Source: Acidobacteriota bacterium
GTDB taxonomy: Bacteria > Acidobacteriota > Vicinamibacteria > Vicinamibacterales > Vicinamibacteraceae
Length of the DNA: 13,317 bases
Direction: 5' to 3'
Assembly: GCA_023418055.1 (NCBI GenBank)
Contig: JAEZDP010000086.1
Location: 1 to 13,317, forward strand
Shown: positions 6,169-12,424 of the stretch, in pieces
Layout of the letters: every line of letters begins with the position of its first letter
Numbering within the stretch: position 1 is the first letter of the stretch
Program-made: the position numbers and the translations under genes
Notes under the pieces: generated by a model
Told to the model about the DNA's origin: nothing
Seen by the model: only the letters and a program-made list of their open reading frames with translations
Databases searched by the model: none

Positions 6169-8834
6169 AAGAAGACGCGCGTTCCGAACTCGAACTGCCG
6201 TGCCGAGGCGGCGGCGGTCGGCATGCCAAAGAGCGGCGACGTCAGTACTCCGGCAAACCGCGTGTAGTTCGTCTCGTTGAACAGGTTCGAGACGTTGGCG
6301 TAGACCTCGACGCCCTTGGCGCGCGGCCCACCGCGGCCACCGCCACCACGTCCGCCACCACCGCCTGGACCACCGCGGTCGAGCGGCGTGCCCAGGAAGG
6401 TCGGACGCCAGCCCAGGCGGATGTCCACGTTGCGCCGCCACGTGCCACGCTCGGTGTTGCGCCCCACGCCCTCAGGCCGGTCGTTGAAGATGGTGTCGCC
6501 GTTGTCGTCGAAGCCGGTCCTGATGGTGTAAGGCGCTCCCGAGAGCACACTACCCGACAGGCTGGCGCGCACGCCGTATGGCAGGTCGGTACGCACGAAC
6601 CCGTAGAGCCGGTGCCTGATGTCGTTCGATGCCGGGCCCCATTCGGCCGCCAGGTCATTGCTGTCGGCGGGCAGCCCCTGCGCGCCATCCGCATCGTCGA
6701 ACGAGCGCGTGTAGCGGTAGCGGAAGAACCCCGACGAGCGTCCGTCTTCGCTGTTGGCCCGCAGGCTCGTGTCGATGCCGGTGGATTCGCCGCTGGCGAT
6801 CGACTCGATCTCGGTGATGCGCGCGAATGCGGGGTTCGGCACGAGGCCGCCGATCGGAGCGTTGGCGTTGATCGCGCGCAGACGGTCGTCAGTGTCCTGC
6901 CGGAAGACGTTCACGCGCAGGCGGAGTCGGTCGCTGACGCGCTGCTCGACCCCGACGGACGCACGCGTGGAGGTCTGCATCACGAGGTCGTCGCCGAAAC
7001 GCACGACGCTCGGCGGCGGCATCTCGCCGGCCGCACCGCCTTCGAACGGATCGGGGAAGGTCGGATCCGCGACGATCAGATCGCGCTGGCGCTCGCCGTC
7101 GAGCCGCAGGGTCTGCTCGTAGACGTCGTCGCTCAGCCAGTTGTTGAAGACGCCGACGCCGGCATTGATCGATGTGCGGCGGCTCTCGGTCGGCGTCCAC
7201 GACACGCTGGCCCGCGGGGCGAAGTTCCACGTGTCGTCGATGTAGCCCTGGAAGTCGTGCCGGACGCCGAGGCCGACACGCACGTCGTCGCGCACCTGCC
7301 AGTCGTCGTGGGCCCACCAGCTGAACTCGTAGCGCGAGAACTCCACCAGCGGATCGCCGACCCTGCGGACGAACTGCCGAGGCCGTCCCTCGGCGTAGTC
7401 CTCGAGGCTGGCGAAGGTGTAGGTGCCCGTGAAGTTGTCGAAGCGGTCGCTGCGCGACCGGCCCCACTCGCCCTCGAAGCCGAGGCGCGCGTTGTGGCCG
7501 CGGGCAGGCACGAACTCGAGGCTGTTGGCCACCTCGACCTCGCGGCCTTCGACGCCCCCTCGACGCTGGGCACCGCCGGCGGTGAACGCATTCTGCACGT
7601 TGACGGCCAGTGCGTCGCTGAGCGACTGCACCTGCTGGCGGTCGTCCACGTATTCGAAGCGGAACTCGTTGAAGACCGACGTGCCGTACGACCCGGTCTC
7701 GGACACGCGCACGACATCCACGGTGCGATCGTCGGCAAACGCGCGCTCGCGCAGGCTGAACTCGCCGACGCCGAGGTTGTCGCCCGTGAAGTTCCGTCGC
7801 TGGTACTCCACGCGCAGCGTATGTGCGTTGTTGAGGGCGTGCTCCACGCGCACCTCGCCGTCCACGCGGCCGCGCTCCGAGTTCACGATGTCGCTGATCG
7901 TGCCCGTGGTGGACCGGGCGACGACGGTCTGGGCGTCGAACGCGTTGCGCAGCGAGAAGCGGCCCGCAATCGAGGTACGCCCCGCGACGAGTGGCCCGCT
8001 GAAGTTCCAGCTGATGCGGCGCGTCTGGCCCTGGCCCCGTTCGGGCGCGAAGGGCTGGCGTGCGTCGATCGACTGGTCGCGCAGGCCCGCGTTCACTTCG
8101 TGCCGCCATGCGTTGAGCCCCGGCCGTGTGACGATCTCCACCCTGGGGCGACCCGCACCCATGCTGTCGGGGCTGAACGGGTCCTGCCGGATGCGCACGG
8201 CCTGAATCTGGTCCTTCGGGGGCAGTTCGCCGCCCTCGAAGCCGTTGACCCGGAACTCCGCTTCGCCGCCGGCCAACTCGTTGAGCATCAGGGCGAGCGT
8301 CTCGGGGTCGTCGGGCAGCTGGTCGATCTCCTCGGTGCTGAGCGACTCGGTGAAGCCGTCGGTGTTCTGCACGGTCGAGCCTTCGCTCGTCACGGCCACC
8401 TGCTCGGCGAAGCCGCCGATGGCGAGTACCGCACGCGCCCGCGACGCCTGGCCCGCCTCGACCGTCACCACCTCGCGGAAGACGTCGAAGCCCGGCATCT
8501 CGACGGTGACGTCGTACTCGCCGGGCCGGAGGTCCTCCACACGGACATCGCCGTTTTCGCCGGTGACGAAGACGAGCGGCGCGGCGTCCTGATGGGCGTC
8601 CGGACCTGTGGCCAGCACCGTCACCGTGGCGCCGGGAAGTCGGCCTTCGAGGCTGTCCACCGCCACCACCACGATCTGGCCGGTTGAGCGGTCGCCCTCG
8701 ACTTCGGGTTGGCGGACCGGGTCGTTGACGAGGGTGGTCGCCCCCACGTCCGTCGGGCAGAAGACCGGCACGACAGCGAGGCCGAGGATGAAGATGAGGG
8801 GAAGGTCAGGAAGGGAGCGGAATCGCGCGGCCAT
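6165..8834 (-). CDS. TonB-dependent outer-membrane receptor with N-terminal carboxypeptidase-regulatory-like domain
   Basis: This 889-aa protein has a hydrophobic signal segment (about 10-32). A CarboxypepD_reg/CNA-B-like beta-sandwich (about 52-145) includes VFVTGENGDVRVEDLRPGEYDVTVEMPGFD. A plug-like region (about 160-250) has IDQLPDDPETLALMLNELAG and GRPRVEIVTRPG. A long beta-barrel follows, ending in the outer-membrane signature GTRVFF with terminal Phe. A Gly/Arg-rich loop lies near residues 817-838. This matches the carboxypeptidase-regulatory-like TonB receptors abundant in Acidobacteriota. It imports or binds an unknown large ligand. It is divergent from the ConA-like gene and shares the symmetric operator at 8860-8896. 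The ATG at 8834 is 7 nt after TAGTCT, with no Shine-Dalgarno. Confidence 0.9.
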   Translation of the reverse strand: MAARFRSLPDLPLIFILGLAVVPVFCPTDVGATTLVNDPVRQPEVEGDRSTGQIVVVAVDSLEGRLPGATVTVLATGPDAHQDAAPLVFVTGENGDVRVEDLRPGEYDVTVEMPGFDVFREVVTVEAGQASRARAVLAIGGFAEQVAVTSEGSTVQNTDGFTESLSTEEIDQLPDDPETLALMLNELAGGEAEFRVNGFEGGELPPKDQIQAVRIRQDPFSPDSMGAGRPRVEIVTRPGLNAWRHEVNAGLRDQSIDARQPFAPERGQGQTRRISWNFSGPLVAGRTSIAGRFSLRNAFDAQTVVARSTTGTISDIVNSERGRVDGEVRVEHALNNAHTLRVEYQRRNFTGDNLGVGEFSLRERAFADDRTVDVVRVSETGSYGTSVFNEFRFEYVDDRQQVQSLSDALAVNVQNAFTAGGAQRRGGVEGREVEVANSLEFVPARGHNARLGFEGEWGRSRSDRFDNFTGTYTFASLEDYAEGRPRQFVRRVGDPLVEFSRYEFSWWAHDDWQVRDDVRVGLGVRHDFQGYIDDTWNFAPRASVSWTPTESRRTSINAGVGVFNNWLSDDVYEQTLRLDGERQRDLIVADPTFPDPFEGGAAGEMPPPSVVRFGDDLVMQTSTRASVGVEQRVSDRLRLRVNVFRQDTDDRLRAINANAPIGGLVPNPAFARITEIESIASGESTGIDTSLRANSEDGRSSGFFRYRYTRSFDDADGAQGLPADSNDLAAEWGPASNDIRHRLYGFVRTDLPYGVRASLSGSVLSGAPYTIRTGFDDNGDTIFNDRPEGVGRNTERGTWRRNVDIRLGWRPTFLGTPLDRGGPGGGGGRGGGGRGGPRAKGVEVYANVSNLFNETNYTRFAGVLTSPLFGMPTAAASARQFEFGTRVFF

Positions 8835-8841
8835 ACGCCTC

Positions 8842-8847
8842 AGACTA
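8842..8847 (-). promoter_or_regulatory. -10-like element of the TonB receptor gene
   Basis: TAGTCT on the minus strand lies 7 nt before the ATG at 8834 and exactly 12 nt downstream of the nearer CTTCA half-site (8860-8864). No good -35 hexamer is present, as expected for an activator-dependent promoter. Confidence 0.5.
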
Positions 8848-8859
8848 TCGAGCCGCGCA

Positions 8860-8896
8860 TGAAGGTCCGATGAAGGTGCCCTTCACGTGTTCTTCA
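8860..8896. promoter_or_regulatory. Symmetric double direct-repeat operator, probable response-regulator site
   Basis: The plus strand reads TGAAG (8860-8864), 6 nt, TGAAG (8871-8875), 5 nt, CTTCA (8881-8885), 6 nt, CTTCA (8892-8896). The left pair extends to an exact 8-bp repeat, ATGAAGGT. Each pair is a direct repeat with an 11-bp period, and the whole is a palindrome centred at 8878. OmpR-family regulators such as PmrA and BqsR bind pairs of 5-bp half-sites separated by 6 nt. Each pair ends exactly 12 bp before a -10-like hexamer of one of the two divergent genes. The regulator encoded at 9580 is the obvious candidate. Confidence 0.75.
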
Positions 8897-8908
8897 GGGT
8901 TCTGCTGC

Positions 8909-8914
8909 GACACT
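8909..8914 (+). promoter_or_regulatory. -10-like element of the ConA-like/two-component operon
   Basis: GACACT begins 12 nt after the CTTCA half-site at 8892-8896 and is followed by 6 nt and the ATG at 8921, mirroring the opposite side. The hexamer alone is weak; the support is its symmetric placement. Confidence 0.4.
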
Positions 8915-8920
8915 TGCCGG

Positions 8921-9568
8921 ATGCCAACCTTGCTCGTGCGTGTGTCGGGGCTTGCCGTCCTCGCGGCGGTCGCGTCCACGGTTCCCCTCTGGTCGCAGCA
9001 GCACGCCTCCACCGTCATCACCTTCGGCGGCATGCGCGCGGGCGCGCTGCCCGAGGGCTTCCGAACCCTGAGTTCGGTGGACGACGAGGCGGGGCGGTGG
9101 GAGACGGTGACTTCGGGGCGGCAGGGAGCGCTCGGGCAGGTCGAGCTGGGCCGTGCCGGGTATCGCATGGCCGTCCGGACGGACGTGTCGCTCGAGGACG
9201 TGCACGTGGGGGTGCGGCTGCGGATGGTGACGGGAGACCGCGCGGCGGGTCTCGCGTGGCGCGTGCAGGACGCCAGGAACTACTACGCGGCGCGCCTGGA
9301 CTTCGACGACAACGAAGTGGTCCTCTATAAGTTCGTGCGCGGCAATCGCGTGCGCCTCGACCGCCGGGCAGGACTGCGGCTCGACCCGGGGGCGTGGCAC
9401 GAGTTGACAGTCGAACACCAGGGGCCACGGATTCGCGTGTGGCTCAACGGCATTCCCGTGGCGCACGATGCCGACGACACGCTCCGTGGCGGCGGCTCGG
9501 TGGGGTTCTGGATGCCGGGCGACGGCACGGCGCACTTCGAGCGGCTCTGGTATCGTGCGCTGACCTGA
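8921..9568 (+). CDS. Secreted ConA-like jelly-roll protein (DUF1080/LamG-like)
   Basis: This 215-aa protein has an N-terminal signal peptide (LLVRVSGLAVLAAVAS..., cut near residue 25) and one beta-sandwich domain. The visible pattern is DVHVGVRLRMVTGDRAAGLAWRV, DARNYYAARLDFDDNEVVLYK, a LDPGAWHELTVEHQGPRIRVWLNG core and GSVGFWMPGDGTAHFERL near the end. This is the LamG/DUF1080-type fold, often annotated as 3-keto-disaccharide hydrolase or family-16-like. Whether it is an enzyme or only a binding module cannot be decided from sequence. The ATG at 8921 is preferred to an in-frame ATG at 8870 because the upstream one lies within the operator and adds a Cys-rich non-signal leader. The regulator gene follows 11 bp after the stop, so it is probably co-transcribed with the two-component system. 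Confidence 0.8.
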   Translation: MPTLLVRVSGLAVLAAVASTVPLWSQQHASTVITFGGMRAGALPEGFRTLSSVDDEAGRWETVTSGRQGALGQVELGRAGYRMAVRTDVSLEDVHVGVRLRMVTGDRAAGLAWRVQDARNYYAARLDFDDNEVVLYKFVRGNRVRLDRRAGLRLDPGAWHELTVEHQGPRIRVWLNGIPVAHDADDTLRGGGSVGFWMPGDGTAHFERLWYRALT

Positions 9569-9579
9569 CATCAGCTCCC

Positions 9580-10236
9580 ATGCGCTTGCTCATTGTCGAG
9601 GACGAAGAGGACCTGGCCGACGTCCTCGCCCGCCTGCTTGCCGACGCCGGCTTCTCCTGCGACATCGCCCGCGACGGCGCCGAGGGCCTCGCGCTCGCCC
9701 TCGAACCCGGCTACGACCTCGTCGTCCTCGACCTGATGCTGCCGCACCTGCAGGGTGACGCCGTCCTGGCCGCACTGCGTGCCCGCGGGGCGAACCTCCC
9801 GGTGCTCGTCCTCACGGCCCGCGACGGGGTCGGCGACCGCGTGCGGCTGCTCGATGCCGGCGCGGACGACTACCTCACCAAGCCCTTCGAGCCGGCCGAA
9901 CTCATCTCGCGCTGTCGGGCGCTGTTGCGTCGTTCGGCGGGCCATGCCACGCCCGTGCAGGCACTCGGCGAGGTGGAACTCGACCTGTCACGGCGCCTCG
10001 TGCGCAAGGGCGGCGTTCCGGTCGCTGTCACGCCGCGCGAGTTCCGCCTGCTCGAGTACCTCGCGCTCCATCGCGGCCGTGTCGTCTCGCGCACCGAGCT
10101 GCTGCAGCACCTGTACAGCGACGCCGACGACACCACCTCCAACGTGCTCGACGTCTACGTGGCCAACCTCCGCCGCAAGCTCGGCACGCAGCTCATCCAC
10201 ACGCGCCGCGGCCATGGCTACATCATCGAGGCGTAG
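9580..10236 (+). CDS. OmpR-family response regulator
   Basis: This 218-aa protein has an N-terminal receiver domain with the acidic pocket VEDEED (6-11), the phospho-acceptor Asp51 in LVVLDLMLP, Thr79 in LVLTARDG and Lys101 in YLTKPFEP. The C-terminal winged helix (about 126-216) has VAVTPREFRLLEYLALHRGRVVSR, the recognition-helix region SNVLDVYVANLRRKL and the wing IHTRRGHGYIIEA. All key residues are intact. The overall form is closest to the QseB/PmrA/TctD subgroup, whose half-sites are spaced by 11 bp, as are those found upstream of this operon at 8860-8896. It starts 11 bp after the ConA-like gene without a clear Shine-Dalgarno and overlaps the kinase gene by 23 bp. It probably controls its own operon and the divergent receptor. 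Confidence 0.93.
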   Translation: MRLLIVEDEEDLADVLARLLADAGFSCDIARDGAEGLALALEPGYDLVVLDLMLPHLQGDAVLAALRARGANLPVLVLTARDGVGDRVRLLDAGADDYLTKPFEPAELISRCRALLRRSAGHATPVQALGEVELDLSRRLVRKGGVPVAVTPREFRLLEYLALHRGRVVSRTELLQHLYSDADDTTSNVLDVYVANLRRKLGTQLIHTRRGHGYIIEA

Positions 10237-11584
10237 GTCCGTCGTCCGCCGGGTGTTCGCCCTCACCGCACTCTGGGCGATCGGGCTCGGGTTGGCCATG
10301 GCGGCGCTGGCCATGTGGCAGTACTGGCGAGTGTCGGTGCGGGCCGTCGACGCGCGCATCCAGGCCGATGCGGCCGCCCTGGCACGGCAGATTGTCGTGA
10401 CCGACGGGGTCGTCGAGGTGGAAGTGTCGAGCGAGTTCCGGATTGACGTCTCGGATGGCGACCGCTACTACGGCATCTACGACACCGAGGGCCGACTGCT
10501 CGACGGCGATGCGCCCCCGCTGGCTCCCGCAGATGTCGTGCGCGAAGGTACCGGGACCGTGGGCGATCACCGCGAGCATCGCCTGGCCATCCGAGGTGCC
10601 GATGGCGACACCACGCTCGGCACCGTGCGGGTGGGGCAGCCGCTTGGTCCGGTGCGCGCAGATGTCTGGCGGCTGTTCACGAGTCTCCTCGTGGCCAGCC
10701 TGCTCGCGGTGTTGCTCGCCGCGCCCCTGGCCGTGTGGTTGCGGCGCGCGCTGTCGGCATCGCTGCTCCAGATCGACCGTACGGCGCGTGAGCTCGCGCC
10801 CGGGCAACCCGCGCGCGTCGACCTGGCGACCGTCGACGCCGAGTTCGTGGGGGTGGCCGAGCGCTTGAACGCGGCCTTCGACCGACTCGAGCAGGGCCTG
10901 CTGCGTGAGCGCCAGCTGACGGCAGATGCCAGCCACGAGCTGCGGACGCCGGTGGCCACTGTGCTCGCGGAAAGCGAATGGGCACTGGCCAGGCCGCGGT
11001 CGGAGGCGGAGTATCGGCGCGCGTTCGATGTCTGCGCACGTCAGGCGCGACGCCTCACGCACCTCGTGGAGTCGCTGCTCACGCTGGCGCGCATCGAGAG
11101 CGGATCGGAGGCGGCCCCCTTCGAGACACTCGATCTCCGCCTGCTGCTCGACGAAGTCGTCCTCGACCTCGAGCGCGTGGCGCGCGAGCGCGAGGTGACG
11201 GTGCACGTCGCGGGGCACGCGACGGCGCATGGCGATCGCCTGCAACTCGGCATCCTGTGTGCGAACCTCGTCTCGAATGCGATCCGCTACAACACGCGTC
11301 CGGGCCAGGTGGACATCGTCCTCGACATGGACGGCCCTGCCGGACAGGCACCAATGGCTCGCGTGGTCGTGCGCGACACGGGCAATGGCATGGACCCCGC
11401 GGTTGCCGAGCGGATGTTCGACAGGTTCTGGCGCGCGGCGCCCTCACGAACCTCCCGCGAGGGCGGCACGGGTCTGGGCCTGGCCATTGGCAAGGCCATC
11501 GTCGATGCCCACGGCGGGACGATCGCGGTGGAGACCACCCCGGGCGGCACCACCTTCACCGTACGGCTGCCGGCGGAGGCGTGA
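10214..11584 (+). CDS. Membrane sensor histidine kinase
   Basis: This 456-aa kinase has a first membrane helix (about 14-38), a periplasmic sensor region of about 115 residues, a second helix (about 154-177) and a HAMP-like linker. The HisKA domain carries His241 in ADASHELRTPVATV. The ATPase domain has the N box LCANLVSNAIRYN (348-360), G1 RDTGNGMDP (387-395), the F box MFDRFWRA (401-408) and G2 EGGTGLGLAIG (416-426). All catalytic motifs are present. The layout matches QseC/PmrB-type kinases, with a short, unrecognised periplasmic domain that would determine the signal. The ATG at 10214 gives a 23-bp overlap with the regulator gene and a short basic N-terminus before the first helix, so the pair is translationally coupled. 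Confidence 0.93.
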   Translation: MATSSRRRSVVRRVFALTALWAIGLGLAMAALAMWQYWRVSVRAVDARIQADAAALARQIVVTDGVVEVEVSSEFRIDVSDGDRYYGIYDTEGRLLDGDAPPLAPADVVREGTGTVGDHREHRLAIRGADGDTTLGTVRVGQPLGPVRADVWRLFTSLLVASLLAVLLAAPLAVWLRRALSASLLQIDRTARELAPGQPARVDLATVDAEFVGVAERLNAAFDRLEQGLLRERQLTADASHELRTPVATVLAESEWALARPRSEAEYRRAFDVCARQARRLTHLVESLLTLARIESGSEAAPFETLDLRLLLDEVVLDLERVAREREVTVHVAGHATAHGDRLQLGILCANLVSNAIRYNTRPGQVDIVLDMDGPAGQAPMARVVVRDTGNGMDPAVAERMFDRFWRAAPSRTSREGGTGLGLAIGKAIVDAHGGTIAVETTPGGTTFTVRLPAEA

Positions 11585-11611
11585 TCCACCGACGACCAGA
11601 CCTCGCACCAA

Positions 11612-11617
11612 TACAAT
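11612..11617 (+). promoter_or_regulatory. -10-like element before the SDR gene
   Basis: TACAAT is followed by 6 nt and the ATG at 11624. A weak CCGACG (11589-11594) stands 17 bp upstream at the -35 position. The gene may have its own leaderless transcript or simply continue the kinase operon, 39 bp after the kinase stop. Confidence 0.4.
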
Positions 11618-11623
11618 GGCGTG

Positions 11624-12373
11624 ATGTCGAGTCCGATCACCCTCATCACCGGAGCCAGCCGAGGCATCGGCGCGGCCACGGCGCGCATCGCCGCACGCCG
11701 CGGGCACGCCGTGGTTATCAACTATCTGTCGAGCGAGGACGCGGCGAGGTCGCTGGCCGCCGAGATCACCGCTGCCGGGGGGGCGGCGCTGCCCGTCCGG
11801 GCTGACGTCGGTCAGGAGGCAGACGTGTTACGGATGTTCGAGCAGGTCGATCGCGAGTTGGGCACGATCTCGGCCCTCGTGAACAACACCGGCGTCCTCG
11901 AGCGGCAGATGCGCCTCGACGAGATGGAAGCCGACCGCTGGCAGCGTGTGCTCACGACCAACGTGATCGGCAGTTTCCTGTGTGCCCGCGAAGCGGTGCG
12001 ACGGATGTCCACACGTTACGGCGGGCAGGGCGGCTCCATCGTCAACGTGTCGTCGGTCGCCGCGCGGCTGGGTGGGACCGGCGAGTACATCGACTACGCC
12101 GCCTCGAAGGGCGCCGTGGACGTCATGACGGTGGGGCTGGCACGCGAGGTGGCCACCGAGGGCATCCGCGTGAACGGTGTGCGCCCCGGACCGGTCTACA
12201 CCGACATTCACGCCAGCGGCGGTGAACCCGGCCGCGTCGACAGGGTCAAGAGCGCCATCCCCATGCAGCGCGGCGGCGAGGTGGACGAGATCGCGCACGC
12301 GATCCTGTGGCTGCTCTCAGACGAGGCGTCCTACGTGACCGGCAGCATCCTCGACGTGAGCGGGGGACGGTAA
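11624..12373 (+). CDS. Short-chain dehydrogenase/reductase, YgfF-like
   Basis: This 249-aa classical SDR carries the cofactor motif TGASRGIG (9-16), NNTG (87-90, where NNAG is usual), catalytic Ser143/144 in VNVSS and Y158-AAS-K162. VRPGPVYTDIHASGGEPGRVDRVKS and the C-terminal SYVTGSILDVSGG closely resemble E. coli YgfF, an SDR of unknown substrate. The NY pair after the second strand (VVINY, 30-34) suggests NADP preference by analogy, though this is uncertain. An in-frame GTG at 11621 could also serve as start; the ATG at 11624 is preferred because of the -10-like TACAAT upstream. It lies 39 bp after the kinase on the same strand and is convergent with the GMC gene. Role in the two-component module unknown. 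Confidence 0.87.
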   Translation: MSSPITLITGASRGIGAATARIAARRGHAVVINYLSSEDAARSLAAEITAAGGAALPVRADVGQEADVLRMFEQVDRELGTISALVNNTGVLERQMRLDEMEADRWQRVLTTNVIGSFLCAREAVRRMSTRYGGQGGSIVNVSSVAARLGGTGEYIDYAASKGAVDVMTVGLAREVATEGIRVNGVRPGPVYTDIHASGGEPGRVDRVKSAIPMQRGGEVDEIAHAILWLLSDEASYVTGSILDVSGGR

Positions 12374-12404
12374 CCGTACCGCTGATCTCCCGTGCCTGTC
12401 TCGC

Positions 12405-12424
12405 GACGCGTCGCCCGGCGCGTC
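12405..12424. terminator. Possible weak bidirectional terminator between convergent genes
   Basis: GACGCG (12405-12410) pairs with CGCGTC (12419-12424) around an 8-nt loop, between the SDR stop and the GMC stop codon (12423-12425), which it overlaps. A 12-bp perfect palindrome (12403-12414) overlaps the left arm. There is no T-run. Support is weak. Confidence 0.25.

Noticed and set aside
5522..6229. Longer reductase start at 6229 that adds a repeated IADRGSR leader
   Set aside because: The extension is translation of the heptamer DNA repeat and the end of the receptor gene; the conserved fold starts at 6046.
6045..8687. 880-codon plus-strand open frame opposite the TonB receptor
   Set aside because: It is an antisense shadow produced by high GC; the minus-strand protein has signal, plug, barrel and terminal Phe, while this one has no recognisable domain.
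8870..8920. Upstream ATG (8870) for the ConA-like protein
   Set aside because: It would place the start inside the operator and put a Cys-rich stretch before the signal peptide; 8921 fits the promoter spacing.
12403..12414. Perfect 12-bp palindrome GCGACGCGTCGC as an operator
   Set aside because: It lies between two stop codons with no promoter, and short GC palindromes are expected at this base composition.
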